The position numbers were made by a program, and so were the translations under genes. A model generated the notes under the pieces. That model had not been told where the DNA came from and made no database searches. It saw only the letters and a program-made list of their open reading frames with translations. A stretch of 42,007 bases of DNA, taken from positions 1-42,007 of the forward strand of contig PXTG01000026.1 in NCBI GenBank assembly GCA_003023365.1, written 5' to 3'. The DNA comes from Bacteroidetes bacterium QH_7_62_13 (lineage in GTDB: Bacteria > Bacteroidota > Rhodothermia > Rhodothermales > Salinibacteraceae). Shown here piece after piece: positions 1 through 7,337 of the stretch. The number at the start of each line of letters is the position of its first letter. Position 1 is the first letter of the stretch.

Positions 1-1
1 T

Positions 2-316
2 TCACCGTCCGCGGACACCGCAGCCCGTCTGCTGAAGGGGGCCGCCCTCCTCTTTGCCGTGCTAGGCCTGTCGTTCGTGGCCTGGATTGGCGACAAGTGG
101 ATTGATTTTCCAGAGGCACGGGCGACTCAGTTCGGCTTTGAGGCCCCGCTCTGGCCCGCCCTCGGAGGCTTCGTTCTTCTGGCAACCGCCGCCGTCGTTC
201 TCCTCTTCTGGACCGCCGCCGGTCGCGTCGAGAACGGGGAAGATCTCTTCCGGCAACGACACCGGAAACACCCCGACTGGCAGGAGGAGTCAAACGAACA
301 GCAGCCCAACCAATGA
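2..316 (+). CDS. C-terminal part of a membrane protein of unknown function
   Basis: The reading frame is open from the left edge, so the gene is cut by the window; the GTG at 59 in the ORF track is probably internal. The visible 104 residues contain two hydrophobic segments, one around LFAVLGLSFVAWIG and one around ALGGFVLLATAAVVLLFW, separated by about 25 residues. It ends in a hydrophilic, charged tail rich in Gln, Asn and Glu. This looks like an inner-membrane protein with a cytoplasmic tail. No family was recognised. It converges on the molybdenum-carrier-like gene with an 18-base gap. Confidence 0.6.
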   Translation, partial: SPSADTAARLLKGAALLFAVLGLSFVAWIGDKWIDFPEARATQFGFEAPLWPALGGFVLLATAAVVLLFWTAAGRVENGEDLFRQRHRKHPDWQEESNEQQPNQ

Positions 317-334
317 TCACGGACAACTTCAATT

Positions 335-811
335 CTACCCCTCGTTTCTCCGCACCAGCGATTCCAGAAGGGATTCAAGTAAGGCACGCGCCTCGTCGTA
401 GATGCCAGTCACCTCACTCGCCCGGGGGCCGGCGACGTTGAGGATGCGGATGTCATTTTCTTCGCCCCAGGCCCGGATCATCGGCACCGGGACCGAATCA
501 GTGGTGTGCACGTGGAGAACGGGTCGTTCCTGCCGCCGCGCCTCCGTCATCGTCAGGGCCGTCCCCCCCTCCAGGGACCCGTCGGTGATGATGAGCGTCC
601 CGTCACTGTCGCGAACGTTCCAGGCCGTCCGCTGCTCGTATGCCTCCGAGGGCGTTTCCTCCAACGGGTAGCGGTCGGGAATTTGACCGTCTTCGGCGCG
701 TCGTCCCTTGGGGCACCACCCCCCCACCGGTACGTTGAAGGCTAGGGCCGCGTCGAGGGCTGCCCGATCAACCCCTGTCTGCCCCCCGGATATAATCTTT
801 CGCAGACGCAT
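335..811 (-). CDS. Putative molybdenum-cofactor carrier (SLOG/YpsA-like fold)
   Basis: This 158-residue protein begins with a glycine-rich nucleotide-binding motif, IISGGQTGVDRAALDAA, followed by GGWCPKGRRAEDG and then TLIITDGSLEGGTALT. That order is characteristic of the putative molybdenum carrier family, a Rossmann-like SLOG-superfamily group related to plant and bacterial MoCo carrier proteins. By family knowledge it would bind a nucleotide or molybdopterin-like ligand in the cytoplasm; no biochemical role can be read from sequence alone. The ORF track starts at a TTG at 838, but the ATG at 811 lies just before the conserved motif and is preferred. No molybdenum-cofactor biosynthesis genes are nearby, so the context does not support a specific pathway. 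Confidence 0.8.
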   Translation of the reverse strand: MRLRKIISGGQTGVDRAALDAALAFNVPVGGWCPKGRRAEDGQIPDRYPLEETPSEAYEQRTAWNVRDSDGTLIITDGSLEGGTALTMTEARRQERPVLHVHTTDSVPVPMIRAWGEENDIRILNVAGPRASEVTGIYDEARALLESLLESLVRRNEG

Positions 812-940
812 GAGCGGAACGGTTCGATGAAGTGACAAAAAGCAGCATCGGCTTGGAAATCACCTAACACCAGAACCTCTATCCCCGGCCCCGGTTTCCG
901 GTCCTCTAATCATTTCACACACGAAGCAGGTCAGCGTTAC

Positions 941-1480
941 ATGCGTCTCTTCACGGCCATCGACCCGCCCGACGATGTCCGAGATCACCTCTCCACCCTT
1001 CAAATGCCCGCCACACTGGACGCCCGCTGGACCGATCCGACCCAATTCCACGTGACGATTCGGTTCATCGGCGACGCCTCCCCCGATCAGGCTGTCCGTT
1101 ACGAGGAGGCGCTCTTCGACGCCGATATGCCGATCGTCAACTGCCGTCCCTACGGCCTCGACGTGCTTCCCTCCCGCCGGAATCCCCGAGTGCTTGCAGT
1201 CGGTTTGGAGCGGTCCGATACCCTGATGACCCTGTACAGGGCAGTGAGCACCGCACTGGAAAGCAAAGGCGTATCGCCGGAAGACCGATCGTACCGCCCG
1301 CACGTTACTCTTGCTCGGCTAACGGACATCCCCGCCGAGACCGTCCATGCCTTTCTCGATCGCCACGACATCGATTCGCTCGATTCCTTCCGCGTCGATA
1401 CATTGTCGCTCTATGAAAGCACCCTCACGCAAGAAGGAGCCGTCCACGAGCAGCGCGCCGCACTTCCGCTCGGTACGTAA
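941..1480 (+). CDS. thpR: RNA 2',3'-cyclic phosphodiesterase (2'-5' RNA ligase family)
   Basis: The 179-residue protein has the two HxTx motifs that define the 2H phosphoesterase family: HVTI at residues 37-40 and HVTL at 121-124, about 84 residues apart. It starts with MRLFTAIDPP, typical of ThpR/LigT. Family members hydrolyse 2',3'-cyclic phosphate ends of RNA and can join 2'-5' linkages in vitro. Length matches the family (about 180). It is followed by lolA on the same strand after about 200 bases, so the two are probably not tightly coupled. A palindrome CTCCCGGGAG lies just after the stop, too short to call a terminator. Confidence 0.92.
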   Translation: MRLFTAIDPPDDVRDHLSTLQMPATLDARWTDPTQFHVTIRFIGDASPDQAVRYEEALFDADMPIVNCRPYGLDVLPSRRNPRVLAVGLERSDTLMTLYRAVSTALESKGVSPEDRSYRPHVTLARLTDIPAETVHAFLDRHDIDSLDSFRVDTLSLYESTLTQEGAVHEQRAALPLGT

Positions 1481-1677
1481 ATTCTGTTTGCCTCCCGGGA
1501 GAGACCCTCTGTTTCTACGCTCAGTGGGAAGAAGTTACCCAGAAACCTGAAGACCCCCAATTATTTTTCCTGAACCTTCGCGCGGCGAGACAATCTTCTT
1601 TTCGCTCACTCGTTAGGAAAGGTGCAAATCAAGTTGATTTTAGAGACCGTCTCATTCTCTAGTCGCCGTCTTCCATT

Positions 1678-2251
1678 ATGATGCGACGCGCAACGGTACT
1701 CGTTATTCTGGGTGTTTTTCTCCCGTTCTCGGTCCTTGCACAGTCCGACGGGATTTCGCTGACGGAGGTGCAGACCGCCTACGATACCCTCGACGGCCTC
1801 CGCGCCTCGTTCACCCAGCGCATTAGTTCTGATTTCGCGGGCGACGCGACGCAAATCGAGGGCAACCACCTGGGTGTATACGCCCGCCGACAGTCAGGTC
1901 GTCGTGAATCACGCCGAGAAGGACGCCTCTACCGTTACCCCAAAAACCTTTCTGACAGCCTCGGCCCGGCGGTACAGAACCGAGCAATCAACAACGACAA
2001 CCCGACAGAACGCCCCGCACACCAAACTCACCGTCACGGCTACCGACTCTACCGCCCGTTTCAAAGACGCAACGCTTTGGGTCCGCCACTCCGATCGGGT
2101 TGTCACCCGCATGCGAGCCACCGACCGGAATGGCGCCACCCTCGACCTCCGCCTGCGAGACCTGGTGATCAACCCTTCGCTTACGGACAATCCGTTTACG
2201 TTCACCCCACCCGAGGGCACCGAGGTCATTGACCTTCGGTCGACCGAATAG
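1678..2251 (+). pseudogene. lolA: Outer-membrane lipoprotein carrier LolA, disrupted by an internal deletion/frameshift
   Basis: The first frame gives a signal peptide (MRRATVLVILGVFLPFSVLAQ) and the LolA start, LRASFTQRISSDF. At about 1861-1868 the frame is lost. The next frame resumes with TTWVYTPADSQVV, the conserved LolA strand, and runs to FTFTPPEGTEVIDLR at 2251, a normal LolA C-terminus. In intact LolA (for example E. coli) about 45 residues separate the FTQ motif from the xLWFYNP-type strand; here only about 15 remain. A stretch of roughly 3n+2 bases therefore seems missing, removing about 30 residues. LolA ferries lipoproteins through the periplasm to the outer membrane. The original reads may show an intact gene. 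The downstream flippase-like gene starts 41 bases on. Confidence 0.8.
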
Positions 2252-2292
2252 CCCTTCTTCCCCTCGCTCTCGAAGATTGTTGCTCAGACGTC

Positions 2293-3402
2293 GTGACGTC
2301 TCGCCTTCGCCGCTACCTGTTACACGTCGGCAGCTTCGTGTTGGCCGCCGGCCTCCTGGCGCTCGCCCTGTACGGCGTCGACCTTGGGACGATGGCCGAT
2401 GCCTTCTGGGAGGCCGACTGGCGATGGCTGCCGGTTTTGGTGGTGCTCGTCTTGGGCAGCAACCTGTGTCGCGCCTGGCGCTGGCAAGTCCTCATTGACG
2501 CCCTTCCGACTACGCCCGATCTCGAGACGTCGGACGGAGAAGATCCGAACGAGACGAACACGCTGGAGACCTCATTTTCCTCGGTCATGATCGGGTACAT
2601 GGTGAACTACGTGGCCCCTCGCCTAGGGGAGATTGCCCGCGTCGCCAACATGAGTGCCCGATCCTCTTTTCGGTTTAGCAGTCTGTTCGGGACGGTCGTC
2701 TCCGAGCGCATTTTCGATATGGTCGTGCTGGGCATGGCCCTTCTGAGTGCCATTGGGTTGCTGTTCGATCGGATTGGGGTCCTCCAGGCCCAGTTTCTGG
2801 GCCCGGCGTGGCGGAACGTGACCTCTCTGCCGTTCGGCTGGTTGCTCGGCGGCGGGCTCGCCCTTCTGATTCTCGGCGCCGGGGTGGCATTGCTCGTTCG
2901 ACACGGCTTGTCTGACAGCGATTCGTGGATCTACCAACTCTGGGCCGAGACCCTCAAACCCACGCTCGTCTCTTTCAAGGAGGGCATGTTGACCCTTCTC
3001 CGCTCCCCTCGCCGCGGCGCCATTCTCCTTTCGACCGTGTGCATGTGGGGCGGATATACCCTGATGGCCTACATTCCCCTGCACATGCTCGACCTCGCCG
3101 TCCCGTACGGCCTCGGGATCGTGGATGCCTGGATCTTGATGGCCATGGGGGCCCTCGGGATGCTGGTGCCCACTCCGGGGGGCATCGGGTCGTACCACTA
3201 CATTACCCGTGAGACGCTCGTTCACTTTTACGGGGTGCCCGCCGAACAGGCCCTGACGTACGCCGTGTTGGCCTGGGCCGCCCAATTCGTGTTTTATCTT
3301 CTCACCGGCGGGATCGCTGTGCTCTACCAGGGGCTGGGCCTCGAAGCGCTCTACCCCCCAGACCGGGCGGACCCGTCGGCGGTGGAGCCGTCGCAGGCGT
3401 AA
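2293..3402 (+). CDS. Flippase-like integral membrane protein (LPG synthase TM / UPF0104 family)
   Basis: This 369-residue polytopic protein has a hydrophobic segment from residue 10, a conserved SNLCRAWRWQVL stretch after the second segment, and MIGYMVNYVAPRLGEIARV, a signature of the lysylphosphatidylglycerol-synthase transmembrane family (TIGR00374-like). Near the C-terminus LVPTPGGIGSYHYI is another family hallmark. Members are flippase domains or stand-alone membrane proteins; substrate is unknown here. There is no soluble aminoacyl-transferase domain, so it is not full MprF. The start is a GTG with no better upstream alternative. It follows the broken lolA on the same strand, suggesting an envelope-related pair, and converges on rlmB. 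Confidence 0.85.
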   Translation: MTSRLRRYLLHVGSFVLAAGLLALALYGVDLGTMADAFWEADWRWLPVLVVLVLGSNLCRAWRWQVLIDALPTTPDLETSDGEDPNETNTLETSFSSVMIGYMVNYVAPRLGEIARVANMSARSSFRFSSLFGTVVSERIFDMVVLGMALLSAIGLLFDRIGVLQAQFLGPAWRNVTSLPFGWLLGGGLALLILGAGVALLVRHGLSDSDSWIYQLWAETLKPTLVSFKEGMLTLLRSPRRGAILLSTVCMWGGYTLMAYIPLHMLDLAVPYGLGIVDAWILMAMGALGMLVPTPGGIGSYHYITRETLVHFYGVPAEQALTYAVLAWAAQFVFYLLTGGIAVLYQGLGLEALYPPDRADPSAVEPSQA

Positions 3403-3425
3403 CGGGTTCGCTACTGCGGGTGCGC

Positions 3426-4241
3426 TCACGTGGACGGTTCTTCTCCCTCCTTCCGAGAACGCATCCCCGACCGCACCCGTGGCTGGGCCGCGGCGTAGAG
3501 AAGGAGCCCCGCCGCAACCGACACGTTCAACGATTCGGCCGGGCCCGCCATGGGGATGGACACGAGCTCGTCGCAGGCGTCGGCCACATCCGGGGCGAGC
3601 CCGTCTCCCTCACTCCCGAGAACCACCGCCAGCGGCCGGTCCCAGTCCGCGTCCCAGTGTGGGGTCTCGGCGGTTCCCTCCGCCCCAATGACCCAGTAGC
3701 CGCGCTCCTTGATCGACGTGAGAAAACGCGGCAAATCATTGCTCCGGGCGATGGGAATGCGAGGCGCCGTGCCCGCACTGGCCTTGATGGCGGCAGCGTT
3801 GAGCGGGGCCATTTCCCGCGTCGGAATCACGACCCCGTCGGTCCCGGCCGCGACGGCACTTCGGAGGATTGCGCCGAAATTTCGGGGATCCGTGACCCGA
3901 TCGACCACGAGAAGCAGGGGCTTCTTGGCCTTCACGTCGCCCCACGTCGGGGCAATGTCGGACAACATCTCGTCCACCTCGCGGTAGCGGATCGGGGTCG
4001 AGATCGCCACCACTCCCTGGTGGGCCGCACCCTCCGCCTCGTGTCGCAGACGCTCTACCGGGACGTACTGAACGGGCGCTCCACGCTCGCCGGCGAGGGT
4101 GCGAATGACACCAATGTCCTCCCCGCTCGCCCCTTGCTTCAGCATAACCTTCTGTATGCCGAGGTCGCCCCGTTCCAGGGCTTCACGGACGGGCTGACGA
4201 CCGATGATGGTGGAGGTGTCGCGTTCCAGTTCTGCGTTCAT
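3426..4241 (-). CDS. rlmB: 23S rRNA (guanosine-2'-O-)-methyltransferase RlmB-like (SpoU/TrmH family)
   Basis: The ATG at 4241 gives 271 residues beginning MNAELERDTSTIIGRQPVREAL, the usual RlmB N-terminal substrate-binding start; the 52 residues that the ORF track adds upstream are not conserved-looking. All three SPOUT motifs are present: NFGAILRSA at 121-129, VLGSEGDGL at 207-215, and IPMAGPAESLNVSVA at 229-243. These form the trefoil-knot SAM site. Family members 2'-O-methylate a guanosine in 23S rRNA or in tRNA; RlmB is the best fit because of the N-terminal domain. pncA lies 192 bases upstream on the same strand. Confidence 0.9.
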   Translation of the reverse strand: MNAELERDTSTIIGRQPVREALERGDLGIQKVMLKQGASGEDIGVIRTLAGERGAPVQYVPVERLRHEAEGAAHQGVVAISTPIRYREVDEMLSDIAPTWGDVKAKKPLLLVVDRVTDPRNFGAILRSAVAAGTDGVVIPTREMAPLNAAAIKASAGTAPRIPIARSNDLPRFLTSIKERGYWVIGAEGTAETPHWDADWDRPLAVVLGSEGDGLAPDVADACDELVSIPMAGPAESLNVSVAAGLLLYAAAQPRVRSGMRSRKEGEEPST

Positions 4242-4433
4242 GGTCGAGGCCTCAAATTCGACGTCCGATACGTGTATGCAGTTAATGAGGCACGGTCGTC
4301 CCGTCGTGTGCGGAGTCATACAGAACGGCGGGCCGAAGGAACGACCCTCGCGACCCCAAAGACCCTGACCGATCAACCGACCGAGCGGGTCGAGCACCGA
4401 AATTCTCCGTTCAGATCTCCCTTTTCTTCCCCC

Positions 4434-5060
4434 CTACGCGACAGTCAATTCCATCGCGGCGTCACTGGAGACCACCTGTACGCCGGCGTCGTTCATGTCC
4501 TCCCACGCTTGGGCCAGCGACCCGTCCTGGTCGATCCCACGGGTGGCGTCTTCAATCACGTAAACGTCCATCCCCTCTTCGCGACCATCCACCGCCGACC
4601 ACTTCACGCAAAAGTCCGTGGCCAGGCCACAGACGTAGAGGGTATCGATCCCACGGTCGCGCAGGTATCCGGCCAGGCCCGTAGCCGTTTCACCATCGTT
4701 CTCATAAAAGGCCGAGTAGGAGTCAATCTCCGGACGGAATCCCTTTCGGATGATGAGCTCCGAGTGGGTGGTGTCGAGCTCCGGGTGGAACTCGGCCCCC
4801 TCCGTGCCCTGCACACAGTGATCCGGCCACAACACTTGATCGCCGTAGTCTACGTCAATTACATCGTAGGGATCGTGCTCCGGGTGAGTAGACGCAAAAG
4901 ACTGGTGCCCATCCGGGTGCCAGTCTTGGGTCTGGATAACGTGATCGAAGTTTTCGGCCAGGTCGTTCACGACGGGCACGATTGTATCCCCCTCCGGCAC
5001 TTCGAGGGCGCCGCCCGGACAGAAGTCGTTCTGCAAATCAACAATCAGGAGCGCGTCCAT
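4434..5060 (-). CDS. pncA: Nicotinamidase (isochorismatase superfamily)
   Basis: With the ATG at 5060 the protein is 208 residues. The catalytic triad is visible: Asp8 (LLIVDLQNDFCPGG), Lys106 (IIRKGFRPEID) and Cys151 (GLATDFCV). Metal ligands fit Asp46 and His48 (TQDWHPDGH) and His81 (WPDHCVQGT). This is the complete nicotinamidase/pyrazinamidase set, so the enzyme should convert nicotinamide to nicotinate for NAD salvage. A GTG two codons upstream (5066) is an alternative start. It is divergent from the ALDH3-type gene across about 170 bases. Confidence 0.93.
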   Translation of the reverse strand: MDALLIVDLQNDFCPGGALEVPEGDTIVPVVNDLAENFDHVIQTQDWHPDGHQSFASTHPEHDPYDVIDVDYGDQVLWPDHCVQGTEGAEFHPELDTTHSELIIRKGFRPEIDSYSAFYENDGETATGLAGYLRDRGIDTLYVCGLATDFCVKWSAVDGREEGMDVYVIEDATRGIDQDGSLAQAWEDMNDAGVQVVSSDAAMELTVA

Positions 5061-5233
5061 GGTCACTAGGAGCCTTGGTGGTTGATAATCGCCAGCGAAG
5101 CGGGATCACTTCGGATTTGTGAGAGGCTTAACGACTGCGGCTGAAGGGTTGTTTACCAACCAACGACAGGATCATTGGAGGATTCTCGAGGGTTCACTCC
5201 GTCCATCCCTTCACCACTCGGTTCTCAATTAGA

Positions 5234-6685
5234 ATGAGCGACGCCTCCTCGACCGCCGTGCCCGACGCCCCCGCTTCATCGGACAACATTGAGTCCGTGG
5301 TGACCCGCCTCCGCCGTCGTGCGCCGTCCGTCCGACAGACCCCGGCCGCCCGGCGGAAAGCCAAGCTCCAGCGCCTGGTGGACGCCCTTCTTGCCCACCG
5401 CGATACGTTCGTCGAAGCCCTTCAGGCAGACTTCAGCAAGGCGCCGGTGGAGGTGGATCTTACCGAGATCAAGGCCGTGACGAAAGAGGCCGAGCACGCC
5501 ATTGCCAACCTTGACGAGTGGATGTCGCCGGACCGGGTCTCCTCCCCCCTCCTCTTCACCGGCACCCGGTCGGAAATCCACTACGAGCCGAAAGGGGTTG
5601 TGCTGATCATGTCGCCCTGGAATTACCCCGTGAATTTGACGCTCGGCCCCCTCGTCGGTGCCATCGCGGCGGGCAACTGCGCCGTGCTCAAACCGTCCGA
5701 GCACACACCGCATACGGCGGCCGCCCTGCAAAACGTCCTCGGAGACTTGTTTGACGAGCGGGAGGTGACCGTCGTCAGAGGGGGACCAGACGTGGCACAG
5801 GCCCTCACGGCCCAGCCGTTTGATCATATCTACTTCACCGGCAGTCCCGCCATCGGACGCCTCGTCATGAAGGCCGCCGCGGAGCACCTGACCTCCGTGA
5901 CGCTGGAACTTGGGGGCAAGTCGCCAGCCGTCGTCGACGGCACCGCCGACCTCTCCCGCGCGGCGGGCCGCATCGCCTGGAGCAAGTTTACGAACGCCGG
6001 GCAGACCTGCATTGCCCCCGACTACGTTCTCGTCGAAACCCGGATCCACGACGCACTCGTCGATCAATTGCGCGACACCATCCACCGATTCTACGGCAGC
6101 ACCCCGGACGCCCAGCAGACCAGCCAAGATTACGCCCGGCTCGTGCATCGGGACCACTACGACAAGATTCGGACCCTCCTCGCCGACGCACAGGACCGCG
6201 GGGCCACGGTCGCCATCGGGGGCCAACACAACGCTGAGACAAACTACGTGTCCCCGACGGTCCTCACGGAGGTGCCGCTCAGCGCCCAAATTATGCAGGA
6301 AGAGATCTTCGGTCCCCTCCTTCCCATCATCGCGTACGACACGGTGGACGAGGCCATTCAGATTATCAACGATCGCCCTCCTCCACTCTCGCTATACGCC
6401 TTCACCGACCGCGATGCAACCGTCGACACCCTGTTAAACCGCACGACAGCGGGGAGTACGTGCGTCAATGAGGGCTTCCTTCACTTTATCAACCCAAACC
6501 TGCCCTTTGGTGGAAAGGGAGAAAGCGGGATCGGTCGCGGACACGGCGTCCGGAGCTTCCGCGAGTTCTCCAACGAACGCTCCGTCCTCCGCCGCACCTA
6601 CGGCTCGGACCTTCTACGGACTCTGTATCCCCCCTACGGACGATTGACGAGTCGCGTGGCCGACTGGGTGCTGCGGTACGTTTAA
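5234..6685 (+). CDS. Aldehyde dehydrogenase, class 3-like (ALDH3 family)
   Basis: This 483-residue NAD(P)-dependent aldehyde dehydrogenase has the nucleotide-binding PWNYPVNLTLGPL segment with the catalytic-site Asn130, FTGSPAIGRLV at about 201-211, the general base Glu225 in LELGGKSP, and the nucleophile Cys259 in AGQTCIAPDY. TCIAPDY and the short C-terminal region are typical of the ALDH3/fatty or coniferyl aldehyde dehydrogenase group rather than the ALDH1/2 group. It probably oxidises medium or long-chain or aromatic aldehydes. The N-terminal 20 residues are Ser/Ala/Asp rich and dispensable-looking. Its stop lies in the first copy of a 17-bp tandem repeat shared with the convergent gene. 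Confidence 0.92.
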   Translation: MSDASSTAVPDAPASSDNIESVVTRLRRRAPSVRQTPAARRKAKLQRLVDALLAHRDTFVEALQADFSKAPVEVDLTEIKAVTKEAEHAIANLDEWMSPDRVSSPLLFTGTRSEIHYEPKGVVLIMSPWNYPVNLTLGPLVGAIAAGNCAVLKPSEHTPHTAAALQNVLGDLFDEREVTVVRGGPDVAQALTAQPFDHIYFTGSPAIGRLVMKAAAEHLTSVTLELGGKSPAVVDGTADLSRAAGRIAWSKFTNAGQTCIAPDYVLVETRIHDALVDQLRDTIHRFYGSTPDAQQTSQDYARLVHRDHYDKIRTLLADAQDRGATVAIGGQHNAETNYVSPTVLTEVPLSAQIMQEEIFGPLLPIIAYDTVDEAIQIINDRPPPLSLYAFTDRDATVDTLLNRTTAGSTCVNEGFLHFINPNLPFGGKGESGIGRGHGVRSFREFSNERSVLRRTYGSDLLRTLYPPYGRLTSRVADWVLRYV

Positions 6686-6716
6686 TCTGCGTCTGTGCCT
6701 AATCTACGTCTGTGCC
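6683..6716. repeat. 17-bp imperfect tandem duplication at the ends of two convergent genes
   Basis: TAATCTGCGTCTGTGCC at 6683-6699 is followed directly by TAATCTACGTCTGTGCC, a second copy with one difference. The ALDH gene stops with TAA at the first base of copy 1, and the minus-strand gene stops with TAG at 6699-6701, spanning the junction. Each copy could supply either stop, so the duplication slightly altered or extended the C-terminus of at least one protein. Confidence 0.85.
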
Positions 6717-7286
6717 GCCGGACGGACCAAGGATCTCCAACAGTCGCTGGTAATCAGCCTCAGTCAGTTTCTGGCGCTCTCGGAGCTGATCGAGGGCCCG
6801 GCGCACAGCCGCAACGTCCGTCTCCGGAACAGCGTCGGACCCAGTCGTCCCAACCTCCACATCGTTGAGCATCGCGGCGTGCAGAACATCCGCCACGTAG
6901 TCGGCGGCGTCGGGCGCCCCGGAGAAATCCATGGTGAGATCGAACGTCGCACGTCCCCGGTTCACCTTCAAGTCGACCTTCTTTCCCCCCAATCCAAACC
7001 AGCGACTGCCTGCCTCGACCCCGACGAGGTCTTGATACCGGACCGTCTGGACGGACTGGAAGTCGTTGTTCTGGAAGACGAAGCGATCGGGGGCAAAGAC
7101 GGCCCCGTCTCCTCCGGTCCCGCTCAGGGTCGCGTCGTAAAGCGCGAGGACCTCCCCGGTATCGACGTCACCGGCGTAGTCGGCGCGGGCGTTCGCAAGT
7201 TGGGTCTCCGGAAGGTGTGGGACCACATAAAGCCCCATCTGCGGGGCGTGCGGCAGTCGCTCCCGAATGAGTTCCTCAACCGTCAT
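6699..7286 (-). CDS. Hypothetical protein, PH-like domain plus SHOCT-like C-terminal helix pair
   Basis: The 195-residue protein has no signal peptide. Residues about 40-140 (EVLALYDATLSG, DRFVFQNNDFQSVQTVRYQDLVGVE, KVDLKVNRGRATFDL) read like a bacterial pleckstrin-homology/YokE-like beta domain. The C-terminus, ALDQLRERQKLTEADYQRLLEIL, resembles the SHOCT oligomerisation motif. Together these suggest a small cytoplasmic, possibly self-associating protein; the domain calls are by eye. It begins 51 bases after nuoN on the same strand, so it is probably the last gene of the complex I block. Function is unknown. Confidence 0.7.
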   Translation of the reverse strand: MTVEELIRERLPHAPQMGLYVVPHLPETQLANARADYAGDVDTGEVLALYDATLSGTGGDGAVFAPDRFVFQNNDFQSVQTVRYQDLVGVEAGSRWFGLGGKKVDLKVNRGRATFDLTMDFSGAPDAADYVADVLHAAMLNDVEVGTTGSDAVPETDVAAVRRALDQLRERQKLTEADYQRLLEILGPSGGTDVD

Positions 7287-7337
7287 CGGCTCGATCGGAT
7301 TTGAATGGGACGATCCCCCCTTCCGGTCGCCCCGCAG

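Noticed and set aside
2623-3429. 268-residue - strand ORF
   Set aside because: Antisense shadow of the flippase-like gene; composition is His/Gly/Arg-rich with no domain.
4242-4397. 52-residue N-terminal extension of RlmB in the ORF track
   Set aside because: Not family-like; the ATG at 4241 gives the normal RlmB start and length.
3420-5069. 549-residue + strand ORF
   Set aside because: It is antisense to rlmB and pncA, both with full motif sets; its protein has no family features and is Arg/Gly/His-rich, as expected from a shadow frame in high-GC DNA.
5276-6289. 337-residue - strand ORF
   Set aside because: Antisense shadow of the ALDH3-type gene.
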